Shown: positions 16,805 through 24,335 of the stretch, in pieces
Numbering within the stretch: position 1 is the stretch's first letter
Layout: the number at the start of each line of letters is the position of its first letter
Source: RSA9 sp036381195
Lineage (GTDB): Bacteria > Gemmatimonadota > Gemmatimonadetes > Longimicrobiales > RSA9
Direction: 5' to 3'
Assembly (NCBI GenBank): GCA_036381195.1
Contig: DASVDH010000084.1
Location: 28,160 to 92,159, forward strand
Length of the DNA: 64,000 bases
Program-made: the position numbers and the translations under genes
The notes under the pieces: model-generated
Told to the model about the DNA's origin: nothing
Database searches by the model: none
Seen by the model: the letters and a program-made list of their open reading frames with translations, nothing else

Positions 16805-17703
16805 GCCGGCACTCCTTCCAGCTCCTGCTCGATGTGCCCGGCCAGCTCGTGCATTGCGCGTGCCGCGGCGTAATCCTCCTCGCCGAGCACGGGCGGCTCG
16901 CCGCGGTCGGTGGCGAGGCCGAGGCGCGGATCGAAGGGGATCTCCGCCCAGAGGGGCACGCCCGCGGCCGCGGCCAGTTGCCGCGCGCCGTCCGCCGCGA
17001 AGAGGACGGAGCCGTGCCCGCAGCGCTCGCACACGTAGGCGGTCATGTTCGCGACCAGTGCGACCGCGGACACGCCCGCCTCGCGCGCCTGGCGTACCGA
17101 CTTCGCGACAACGCGGCGCGCCATCTCCGATGGCGTCGTGACCAGCAGCACGGCCGTGAGCCGTGGCACCAGCTCGAGCACACGGCCGAGCTTGTCCGTG
17201 CCCGGCGGCACGTCGATCAGCAGGTAGTCCAGCTCTCCCCAGGCGATGTCGGCCAGGAACTCCCGCAGCGCGCTCGCCTCGATCGCGCTCTGGCGGACGA
17301 ACTCCGCGCCGTCGCCCGCGTCCTTCCAGCGGACGGGCGCGTCATCGCCGGCGAGCAGCACGTCCATCGAGATCACGCGCACGCCCGCCACCCCAACGGC
17401 CGGCTGCACGCCGTCCGCACCGATCGTGAGCGGATCGCGTGGCACGCCCAGCATGCGCGCGAGCGAGGGGCCGTTCAGGTCCGCATCCACCGCGCCCACC
17501 CGCCGGCCGCGCGCCGCCAGCGCCGCGGCGACGTTGGCGGTCACTGCGCTCTTGCCCACGCCGCCCTTGCCGCTGGCGATGGCGATGACGCGCCGGATGC
17601 TGCGCAGCCGCTGCTGGAGGCGCTGCCGTTGCGCCGCGATCTGCTCCGGCACGCCCTCGCCCCCGCCCTCGCCCACCTCGTGGTACGTCCGTATGCGGCG
17701 CAC
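16801..17703 (-). CDS. Mrp/NBP35-type P-loop ATPase
   Basis: The 300-residue product has the deviant Walker A motif ASGKGGVGKS (about 43-52), the DADLNGPS switch sequence, the YLLIDVPPGT Walker B region, and Cys225-x2-Cys228 (CERCGHGS). These are the marks of the Mrp/NBP35/ApbC family, which in characterised members binds and transfers iron-sulfur clusters. The GTG at 17703 is well spaced from GGAGGAGG; a GTG at 17709 that overlaps the ferredoxin stop is too close to that site. It sits between a ferredoxin and a zinc-ribbon protein, which fits cluster assembly for the radical SAM enzyme or another partner. Confidence 0.9.
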   Translation of the reverse strand: MRRIRTYHEVGEGGGEGVPEQIAAQRQRLQQRLRSIRRVIAIASGKGGVGKSAVTANVAAALAARGRRVGAVDADLNGPSLARMLGVPRDPLTIGADGVQPAVGVAGVRVISMDVLLAGDDAPVRWKDAGDGAEFVRQSAIEASALREFLADIAWGELDYLLIDVPPGTDKLGRVLELVPRLTAVLLVTTPSEMARRVVAKSVRQAREAGVSAVALVANMTAYVCERCGHGSVLFAADGARQLAAAAGVPLWAEIPFDPRLGLATDRGEPPVLGEEDYAAARAMHELAGHIEQELEGVPA

Positions 17704-17705
17704 GC

Positions 17706-17963
17706 TCACCTCCTCCGCCGCGGCGCGACCTGCGTGCCGGTCGCATCCAGCGCCGTGAGCGCATCTACGGGGCAGACGTCGCAGGCCTCGATCAAGCGTT
17801 CCGCCTCGGGCTCGCCCGGGTCGGCGCGGAATGCGCAGATCCCTTCCGCGTCGAACTCGAAGACGTCGGGGGCGATCTCCATGCAATCGCCGAAACCGAC
17901 GCACAGGGTGCGGTCGATGCGGATGGTCAGCTCTCCGATCCTGCGTTCGACGAGCGGTTCCAC
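17706..17963 (-). CDS. Small single-cluster ferredoxin
   Basis: This is an 85-residue ferredoxin. The cluster region reads Cys21-VGFGD-Cys27 and, near the end, Cys61-DV-Cys64-Pro; Cys43 is extra. The position normally holding the second cysteine of a 4Fe-4S site is phenylalanine (CVGFGDC), which resembles the 3Fe-4S ferredoxins that feed P450 enzymes. The GTG at 17963 follows AAGGGAAG and gives a normal ferredoxin length. It is the first gene of the ferredoxin-Mrp-ribbon unit and probably supplies electrons to a reductive enzyme such as the radical SAM protein. Confidence 0.85.
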   Translation of the reverse strand: MEPLVERRIGELTIRIDRTLCVGFGDCMEIAPDVFEFDAEGICAFRADPGEPEAERLIEACDVCPVDALTALDATGTQVAPRRRR

Positions 17964-18749
17964 TTCGCTCTTCCCTTCAGTCGTGGCTGGATTTCCCGGG
18001 AGTCGCGACACGCGCCGCCCGGCCGGCGGCGGAAGCCGCGTCCCGTCTCGGGGGTGCACGGAGCCGCACGCCCGCCTTTCGCGGCGCCCGCAACGGCCTG
18101 TGCCGGCCCGGAACGGCAAAGTATGGCCGGGCGGCCGGGGGCGCCATTGGCCGGGCGAACGATGTGGCCGGCGCCGTCCAGGCGCGCGCGCAATCGGCGC
18201 GCAATTTTGCGGGCGGGGGCGGCGAAGTCCCCCACTCATCCCCTCAGGGCCCGGCGCTGTGGAAGTTGGCCGCGCCGGGCGCGGCGAAATTCCACCCAAG
18301 AGGTGGCTGAAGTCGATATATGGAAGTTGGCCGCCCCCGACACGGTCAAGTTCCGGCCCAGGAGGTGGCTGAACGGCATGAATGGAAATTGATCGCAAGG
18401 GGGCGCGGTCAACTCCCCCACCCAAGAGGTGAATGAAGCCGATGATGGACGTTGGCCGCGGCCGACACGCTCGAGACCGCGCGTAGCCGCACAAGCGGGT
18501 GCGCTAGCCGCGGCTGCGGCACGATCCACGAAGACGCTGGCGGGCGGAACCCGCCGGACGTCATCTATTCCGGATGACGCCGGGTGGGCCGGCGCGCTCG
18601 AGGGGCGGTCGGACGGAGGAGCACTGGACCGGGCCCGCCGGCGACAACATGATGGGCGTGTTCCTAGAATCCATGCAGCATGGGCCCGCTCCGGGCCTGT
18701 CGTGAATGCTGGAACGTTATGCGCCCTAACCTCTTCGCAAGGCGAGAAG
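17964..18749. other. 786-base intergenic region with repeats
   Basis: No gene is supported here. It separates the minus-strand respiratory block from plus-strand genes. It contains the upstream region of the ferredoxin gene, a roughly 62-base hairpin-forming tandem repeat (18261-18470, with a decayed copy just before it), and an attC-like imperfect hairpin (18654-18726) immediately before the YcxB-like gene. Confidence 0.7.
18261..18470. repeat. Imperfect ~62-bp tandem repeat, each unit a potential hairpin
   Basis: Units begin at 18261, 18322, 18384 and 18447 (the last partial), spaced 61, 62 and 63 bases. Each opens with GGAAGTTGGCCGC or a variant, has a complementary arm such as GCGGTCAACTCC about 10 bases later, then CCCAAGAGGTGGCTGAA or a variant. 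Several differences between units fall in both arms and preserve pairing. A more decayed copy precedes the array around 18200. Confidence 0.75.
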
Positions 18750-19253
18750 ATGATCACGGCTGAACATGCCTTCGATCGAGAAGAGCACAGGCGGGCGGCT
18801 CGCGCTCTGGCCGAGGCGAGTAATCACCGCGCTCAATGGCGCAAAGTGGGCGTGATCAGTATTGCCCTTGTATTCATCCTGGCGGCAACTTATTTGATCG
18901 ACGGGTCCATCGATGTAGTTGGAACGTTTTGGCCGGTCGCAGTTCTTGCCCTAGTCCTTGCCATCATCCCGCTGGTCCGATTCACTGTCGCCTGGAGCCG
19001 TGGCCGCGACCTTCGTCACCGGTGTCTGATCATTTCGGATGATGGCCTCCTTGTGCACGACGCCGTCGACCTGCTCATCCCGTGGTCGAAGATATCCAAG
19101 GTCGTCGAAACGGAGGAGTTCCTGCTCTTCCTGATCCAACCGGGCGTGGGGCATTACGTTCCGAAGCGTTCGCTGTCGGAAGTGGCGCTCCAGAGTAGTC
19201 GTGAGATCGTGCGGCGTCACGTGGGCGGGCGAGCGCGTCTACTGACGGTATGA
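18750..19253 (+). CDS. YcxB-like membrane protein
   Basis: The 167-residue product has a charged N-terminus, two adjacent membrane helices (about residues 33-52 and 58-77) and a C-terminal domain with the YcxB-like pattern (ISDDGLLVHDAVDLLIPWSKISKVVETEEFL... split here as IPWSKISKVVETEEF). AAGGCGAG precedes the ATG. Its base composition differs from its neighbours: 18841-18900 has 29 G or C in 60 bases, whereas flanking genes run well above two thirds. It is bounded by GTTATGC and GCATAAC motifs like those of integron cassettes, which together suggest recent acquisition. Function of the family is unknown. Confidence 0.8.
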   Translation: MITAEHAFDREEHRRAARALAEASNHRAQWRKVGVISIALVFILAATYLIDGSIDVVGTFWPVAVLALVLAIIPLVRFTVAWSRGRDLRHRCLIISDDGLLVHDAVDLLIPWSKISKVVETEEFLLFLIQPGVGHYVPKRSLSEVALQSSREIVRRHVGGRARLLTV

Positions 19254-19418
19254 GTTTGTGGGCGGGGGCGCTCCATGCACGGTTACGGCGCATAACAACG
19301 CAATCACGCCGCAAGCGCGTCCCCGCCCTTGCCGCTCGGGACCACCGCTCCTTCCAATGCGGGCGAGCCGGTAGGCTCCTTCTTGCCATGCCAGCGCATG
19401 CGGCCCTAAGGACGTGAG

Positions 19419-19655
19419 ATGTCGGGATCAATCTGGTCGCAGTGGCAATGTCGGTGGGGGTTGGGAGAGCGATTCGTCAGGTGGAGCATCTGCTGCACGA
19501 CCGCGAGTCTGAACTCCCGAAGACTCGGGCCTAGCATTGGCTGCAAATGGCTGGCGGGCGAGGAGCTGGAGCGGCGCCTCGAGGCGTACGAGGAGGAGTG
19601 GGAGGCGGGTGCTCCCTGGGACGAGGTGAAGAAGCGCGGTCGCTCAGGCGACTGA
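19419..19655 (+). pseudogene. Addiction-module-component-like fragment
   Basis: Only the last 33 residues of this 78-codon frame look like protein: ELERRLEAYEEEWEAG then PWDEVKKRGRS resembles the C-terminus of putative addiction module components (RelB-like antitoxin relatives). The first 45 residues (MSGSIWSQWQ, CCTTASLNSRR) are not family-like. A different frame at 19449-19532 reads IRQVEHLLHDRESELPK before a stop, so a frameshifted remnant is plausible. No toxin gene is seen next to it. It follows a second attC-like boundary near 19398. Confidence 0.35.
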
Positions 19656-19849
19656 GCCGCGGAGGGTCGCCCGCCCCGCGACAGCCCCCTTGCGGGAGCA
19701 CTGCCCGGCGGGCACCATGCAGGTGGGCCCGCGGCGGTGCCCGGCTCGTGAGGTGAATGCTGGAGCGCTGGACGCGGTGGGCCCGGCGGCCGGATGCGAG
19801 CCACGGGATGACGCGGAAGGGACGGCATCACTCCAGACGCGAGGCTCGG

Positions 19850-20458
19850 ATGGCCAGGGGCGGGAAGACGCTGCGCGCGGTGCTGCTCGAGTCGGGCTTG
19901 ATCGTCTTCAGCATCTTGCTCGCCCTCGCAGTGGACGGGTGGAGGGAGAGGAGAGGGGAGGCGCAGCTCGCTCGGCGCGCGCTGCGGAGCTTCGAGCTCG
20001 AGATCCGGCAGAACAAGCGCAACATCGAGGAAGTGCTGCCTTACCACCGCACGCTGGCTGCGTCGGTGCGACGCGCGGATTCGCTCGGGCGCATCCGGAA
20101 CTATGCGGACTGGAAGGAGCAGCTCCCCGAGTTCTCGGGATTCCATCCGCCCGACCTGCCGGCGACGGCGTGGCAGAGTGCACTGGCCGTGGGCGCGCTC
20201 GCCTCGATGGGCTACGATACGGTGGCTGCGCTCTCGAAGCTCTACTATTACCAGGGCAAGCTGGACGCGTTCACCCACGCGTCCCTGACCGGGTTCGACT
20301 TCTCGGACAGTCGCATCCCGGCGACCGTCCGGCAGGCGTACGTGTATCTCGCAACGGTCGTTCCGAACGAGGAGAACCTCCTCGACCAGTATGATGAGGT
20401 GCTCCGGTTGATCGCTCGTGATCCGGCGGGCGTGGTGAGGCGAGCGGAGCATCCGTAG
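19850..20458 (+). CDS. Single-helix membrane-anchored protein of unknown function
   Basis: The 202-residue product begins with a short basic stretch and one membrane helix (LLESGLIVFSILLALAVDGW, about residues 10-29), followed by RERRGEAQLARRALRSFELE and a helical, mostly soluble remainder. I know of similar uncharacterised proteins with this N-terminal helix but no function. In-frame ATGs at 19757 and 19808 would add a basic N-terminal extension; I prefer 19850 because it places the helix close to the start, but the start is uncertain. Confidence 0.65.
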   Translation: MARGGKTLRAVLLESGLIVFSILLALAVDGWRERRGEAQLARRALRSFELEIRQNKRNIEEVLPYHRTLAASVRRADSLGRIRNYADWKEQLPEFSGFHPPDLPATAWQSALAVGALASMGYDTVAALSKLYYYQGKLDAFTHASLTGFDFSDSRIPATVRQAYVYLATVVPNEENLLDQYDEVLRLIARDPAGVVRRAEHP

Positions 20459-20560
20459 GCGTGTGGGGCCGGCCGCTGGCGCTGGCCGGGCTGGGCCGCG
20501 GCCGCGTCGCCCGCGCGCGCCGCGTGTGTGGCGGCCCCGGAACGTCTTCGGGTGTCGGGT

Positions 20561-20833
20561 ATGGAAGGACAGCGATCGAGATCTGACCCGCCGGCGTACT
20601 CGCCCATTCCGTGTGCGCTGCACGACCGGCTCGAGGCGCTCGCCACGCTGGGGCAGCCCTGTCGCATCGTGTACCGCGACCCGGACGGCGGCACCCGGGA
20701 GACGGTCGAGCGCATCGTCGACGTGTTCGCCAGGGCGGGCGAGGAGTTCGTGAGGACGGCCGCGGGCGTCGAGATCCGGCTCGACCGGCTGGAGTGGGTG
20801 GCGGGCGTGCGGTTCGGCGGCCCGCCGTGCTGA
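20561..20833 (+). CDS. Rho-binding antiterminator (Rof-like)
   Basis: This 90-residue protein matches the Rof family: YSPIPCALHDRLEALATLGQ, then CRIVYRDPDG, IVDVFARAGEEFVR and EIRLDRLEWVAGV. In Escherichia coli, Rof binds the Rho hexamer and lowers transcription termination; the same role is inferred here. I start at 20561 (MEGQRSRSD); an ATG 11 codons upstream gives a non-family extension. No obvious ribosome binding site is seen. It stands alone between two unrelated genes. Confidence 0.75.
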   Translation: MEGQRSRSDPPAYSPIPCALHDRLEALATLGQPCRIVYRDPDGGTRETVERIVDVFARAGEEFVRTAAGVEIRLDRLEWVAGVRFGGPPC

Positions 20834-21010
20834 CCGGGCCGCGTGCGCGGGACCGCAGCCCGCATGGACGCCCGGCTGGACCCGGCTTCATGAGCACGCG
20901 CGGGTTGCCCGGGTCGCGAGCAGCGAATGCCGGGCGGGCGCTGCGGCCCGGCTGGCGGCGGCGCGAAACGATCGGGCTGGGGCCGTCGTAACGTCGTGGG
21001 GGGAGTCGTC

Positions 21011-21604
21011 ATGTCGTGGAGGGAGCAGTTCGGGCGGCCGCGAGGCGTGCTGGGCTGGATCGCCGGCAAGCTCATGGGCCGGGGCAAGGGCGAGTTCGCG
21101 CTGGACCTGCTCGGCGGCGCCGGCGTCGCTCCCACGGATCAGGTGCTCGAGATCGGCTTCGGTCCGGGCATCGGCATCGAGGTCGCGGCCCGCCTGGCCT
21201 CGCAGGGCCGGGTCTTCGGCGTCGAGATCTCTGACGTGATGCTCCGGATGGCCGCGCGGCGCAACCGCGGCGCGATCCGGGCGGGACGCGTCGAGCTCGG
21301 CCTGGCCTCGGTCTCGGATCTGCCCTTTGCGGACGAGGCGTTCGACGTCGTCTTCTCGATCAACTCGGTCCAGTTCTGGCCGGATCTATCGCGGGACCTG
21401 AAGGAGGTGCACCGGGTGCTTCGCCGGGACGGGCGGCTCGCCATCGGCGTGCAACTGCCGCCGTGGATCCTCCCGGCCGCGCAACTCGAGGAGCTGGGGC
21501 GCCGCGTCGAGGAGCACGCGAGGGCGGTGGGGTTCCGGGAGGTGGTCCGGACGGAGCGCGCGGTCGGCGGCGTGCCGGCGACGCGGGTCCTGGCGAAGAA
21601 GTAG
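21011..21604 (+). CDS. SAM-dependent class I methyltransferase
   Basis: The 197-residue protein has the class I methyltransferase motif I (VLEIGFGPGIGIEVAARL, about residues 45-62), then VFGVEISDVMLRMAARRN, the motif around LPFADEAFDVVFSINSVQFW, and EVHRVLRRDGRLAIGVQLP. It looks like a UbiE/Methyltransf_11 relative acting on a small molecule or lipid; the substrate cannot be told. GGGGGGAGTC lies before the ATG at 21011. It converges with the ADOP permease gene. Confidence 0.88.
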   Translation: MSWREQFGRPRGVLGWIAGKLMGRGKGEFALDLLGGAGVAPTDQVLEIGFGPGIGIEVAARLASQGRVFGVEISDVMLRMAARRNRGAIRAGRVELGLASVSDLPFADEAFDVVFSINSVQFWPDLSRDLKEVHRVLRRDGRLAIGVQLPPWILPAAQLEELGRRVEEHARAVGFREVVRTERAVGGVPATRVLAKK

Positions 21605-21770
21605 GCGGCGTGGCGCGACGCGCTGGACGCGGCGCGGCGCGCCCGATCGTCCCCGTTCCATGGCCTCCGCGACGCGGGTCGCCGCACATGCGCCGCGCGA
21701 GGTGCTGCCGGCGTTCGAGGCGGCGCCCGCGCTCGAGCCGCGCTTCGCGTGCCGGCCGCCGCGCCCCGCG

Positions 21771-24224
21771 CTACTCCTGCCTCAGCGCCTCCACCGGATG
21801 TACGTGCGCCGCGCGCCGGGCGGGCAGGTAGCTGGCGGCCAGTGCGCTCGCTGCCAGGACGAGCGGCCCGGCGAGCAGGGCGACGGGGTCCGCAGGGCTG
21901 ATGCCCCCGAGCAGCGAGCCGAGGGTGCGGCCGGCGAGCAGGGAGAGCGCGAGCCCGATCGCGAGGCCCAGCGCGACCAGCCGCATGCTGCCCCGCAGGA
22001 CCATGCCGAGCACGGCGCCGCGGCTCGCGCCCAGCGCCATGCGGATGCCGATCTCGCGCGTGCGCCGGCCCACGGCGTACGCGACGATGCCGTACAGCCC
22101 GATCGCGGCGAGCAGCAGCGCGAGCGCGGAGCACGCGCCGAGCAGCGCGGCCGCAATCCGCTGCGGCAGCGTCGCGAGCGCCATCTCCTTCTCCATTGTG
22201 GTGAGCGAGAGGATGGGGAGCCGGTCGTCGAGCGCGCGGATCTCGCGTCGGATGAGCGGCACGACGCGCGCGATGTCGCCCCCGACACGGACGTGCAGCG
22301 TCATCTCGTCGTAGTCCTGGAGGAACGGGCGGTAGATGTACGGCCGGGGCTCTTCCGTCAGCGTGCCGTACTTGCCGTCGCGCGCGATGCCCACGATCTC
22401 GATGGACTCTGCGGTGCCGAACCGGGACAGCCGCTTGCCGATCGCGTCCTCGCCTGGCCAGAAGCGGCGCGCGAACGTCTCGTTGACGACCGCGACCTGC
22501 GGCGCGCCCTCGCGGTCGGCCGCCGTGAAGCCGCGGCCGCGCACCAGCGGCACCCGCATCACCTCGAAGTACTCCGGCCCCACCACGTTGAAGTGGAACT
22601 CCATGTCCTCGCCCGGCGCCGGCTCGTAGCCCTCGACGCCGGTGAAGCGGCGGCCGCCACCGCCGGAGAGCGGCACGTTGCGCGCGAGCGTGACGCCGAC
22701 CACGCCGGGCAGCGCCGCGACGCGCTCGGAGAGCTGCTCGTAGAACGCGCGGCCCTGCGCCTCCGTGTAGCCCTGCGTCTGGAGGTCGAACGAGGCGACG
22801 ACGACGTTGGAGGGATCGAAGCCGGGATCCACCGTCGCGGCGTGCTGGAGACTGCGCAGGAACAGGCCGGCGCCGACCAGCAGGACCAGCGAGATGGCGA
22901 CCTGCGCCGTGACCAGCACGTTGCGCAGGCCGAAACGGCGCCCGCCGGCGAGCGTGAGCGCACCCTCCTTCAGCGCGGATACGGTGTCCAGCCGTGTGGC
23001 CTGGAGCGCGGGCGCGAGGCCGAACACCACGGCGGCGCCCAGCGCCAGGGCCAGGGCGAAGCCGAGCACGCGGCCGTCGGGGGCGATGTCGAGCGCGACC
23101 GGGATCGGCGCCGACGGCTGGAACGCCAGCAGCAGGTCCGCGGCCCAGAGCGCGATCAGGATGCCGACGCCGCCGCCGAGCAGCGCGAGCAGCACGCTCT
23201 CGGTGAGGAGCTGGCGGACGAGCCGCGCCCGGCCCGCGCCGAGCGAGAGCCGGATCGCGACCTCGCGCGTGCGGCCGGCCGCGCGGGCGAGCAGCAGGGT
23301 GGCGATGTTGGCGCAGCAGATCAGCAGGACGAGGCCGACGACCGCAAGGAGCAGCCCCATGAGGCCGAGGACGGCGCCCCTGAGCTGCGGCAGCACGCGC
23401 GACTCGCGCTCGGGCAGCACGGTGATGCGGCGGCCGCGGCCGTTCACGTCGCGCCAGGCATCGGGGTAGCTCGCGAGGAGCTGGCGGGCGACGACGTCGA
23501 AGTGCGCCTGCGCCCGCTCGACCGGGACCCCCGGGCGCAGCCGGCCCAGCACGAGCAGCCCGCGGTCGCCGCGTCGCGTGAGGAAATCGTCCGGGGTACC
23601 CAGCAGGCCCGTCGCCTGGAGTGGCACCCACACATCGACGCGCACGCCGCGGATGCTGCCGAGGAAGCCCTCGGGCGCCACGCCCACGACCGTGAACAGG
23701 CCAGCGTTCAGCCGGACCGTGCGGCCGACCACGCCGGGGTCGCCGCCGAGCCGGCTCTGCCAGAGCGCGTGGCTGATGACGGCGACGGGCTGCGGGCCGG
23801 CGGCGTCCTCCGGGCAGAACAGCCGGCCCCGTGCGGGCCGGACGCCCAGCACGTCGAAGTAGTTCGCGCTCACGCGTTCCGCGGCGAGCCGCACCGTCTC
23901 GTCCGGCTCGATGAGGTTCACGGGCTGGATTCTGTAGGCGGCGAGGCCGGCCAAGACCTCCGTCTGCTCGCGGAAGACCTCGTAGTCGGGATAGGAGGAG
24001 GAGCCGAAGGTCGGGCCGCTGTAGTCGCTCGTCCAGAGGGTGACCACCCGCTCCGGCTCCGCCACGTGCGCGGGCGGGCGCAGCAGCACCGCGTTCACCA
24101 CGCTGAAGATCGCCGTATTGGCGCCGATGCCGAGCGCGAGCATCAGCACGGCGACGAGCGTGAAGCCGGGGCTCCGCGCGAGGATGCGGGCGGCGTAGCG
24201 GATGTCCTTCAACACCGCGTCCAA
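21771..24224 (-). CDS. ADOP-type ABC transporter permease (MacB-like, duplicated)
   Basis: The 817-residue protein has two MacB-like halves, each with membrane helices and a large periplasmic loop: DIRYAARILARSPGFTLVAV and NTAIFSVVNAVLLRP at the N-terminus, a second set near residues 400-440 (LRNVLVTAQVAISLVLLVG), and a C-terminal block ending PVEALRQE. This is the acidobacterial duplicated orphan permease pattern, normally lacking an adjacent ATPase, as here. The start is TTG at 24224, five bases after GAGGAG. It follows the 33-codon frame and the serine hydrolase gene, so it may be co-transcribed with them. The cargo is unknown. Confidence 0.9.
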   Translation of the reverse strand: MDAVLKDIRYAARILARSPGFTLVAVLMLALGIGANTAIFSVVNAVLLRPPAHVAEPERVVTLWTSDYSGPTFGSSSYPDYEVFREQTEVLAGLAAYRIQPVNLIEPDETVRLAAERVSANYFDVLGVRPARGRLFCPEDAAGPQPVAVISHALWQSRLGGDPGVVGRTVRLNAGLFTVVGVAPEGFLGSIRGVRVDVWVPLQATGLLGTPDDFLTRRGDRGLLVLGRLRPGVPVERAQAHFDVVARQLLASYPDAWRDVNGRGRRITVLPERESRVLPQLRGAVLGLMGLLLAVVGLVLLICCANIATLLLARAAGRTREVAIRLSLGAGRARLVRQLLTESVLLALLGGGVGILIALWAADLLLAFQPSAPIPVALDIAPDGRVLGFALALALGAAVVFGLAPALQATRLDTVSALKEGALTLAGGRRFGLRNVLVTAQVAISLVLLVGAGLFLRSLQHAATVDPGFDPSNVVVASFDLQTQGYTEAQGRAFYEQLSERVAALPGVVGVTLARNVPLSGGGGRRFTGVEGYEPAPGEDMEFHFNVVGPEYFEVMRVPLVRGRGFTAADREGAPQVAVVNETFARRFWPGEDAIGKRLSRFGTAESIEIVGIARDGKYGTLTEEPRPYIYRPFLQDYDEMTLHVRVGGDIARVVPLIRREIRALDDRLPILSLTTMEKEMALATLPQRIAAALLGACSALALLLAAIGLYGIVAYAVGRRTREIGIRMALGASRGAVLGMVLRGSMRLVALGLAIGLALSLLAGRTLGSLLGGISPADPVALLAGPLVLAASALAASYLPARRAAHVHPVEALRQE

Positions 24225-24233
24225 TGTGTCTCC

Positions 24234-24335
24234 TCACTCCCGCCGGAGTGCGACGATGGGATGCACGGGGAACACGGCCAGCCCTGCGACCATCCGGCGC
24301 ATCCGCACGCTGACTCCCGGGTTGTGTTCCGGCAT
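24234..24335 (-). CDS. 33-codon open frame coupled between hydrolase and permease genes
   Basis: An ATG at 24335 overlaps the hydrolase stop as TGATG, and the frame ends 9 bases before the permease TTG. The product is short and ends VHPIVALRRE, which closely resembles the usual C-terminus of ADOP/MacB permeases (PVEALRQE in the next gene). It may be the remaining tail of a deleted permease copy, or a leader that couples translation of the hydrolase to the permease. Its expression is uncertain. Confidence 0.4.
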   Translation of the reverse strand: MPEHNPGVSVRMRRMVAGLAVFPVHPIVALRRE

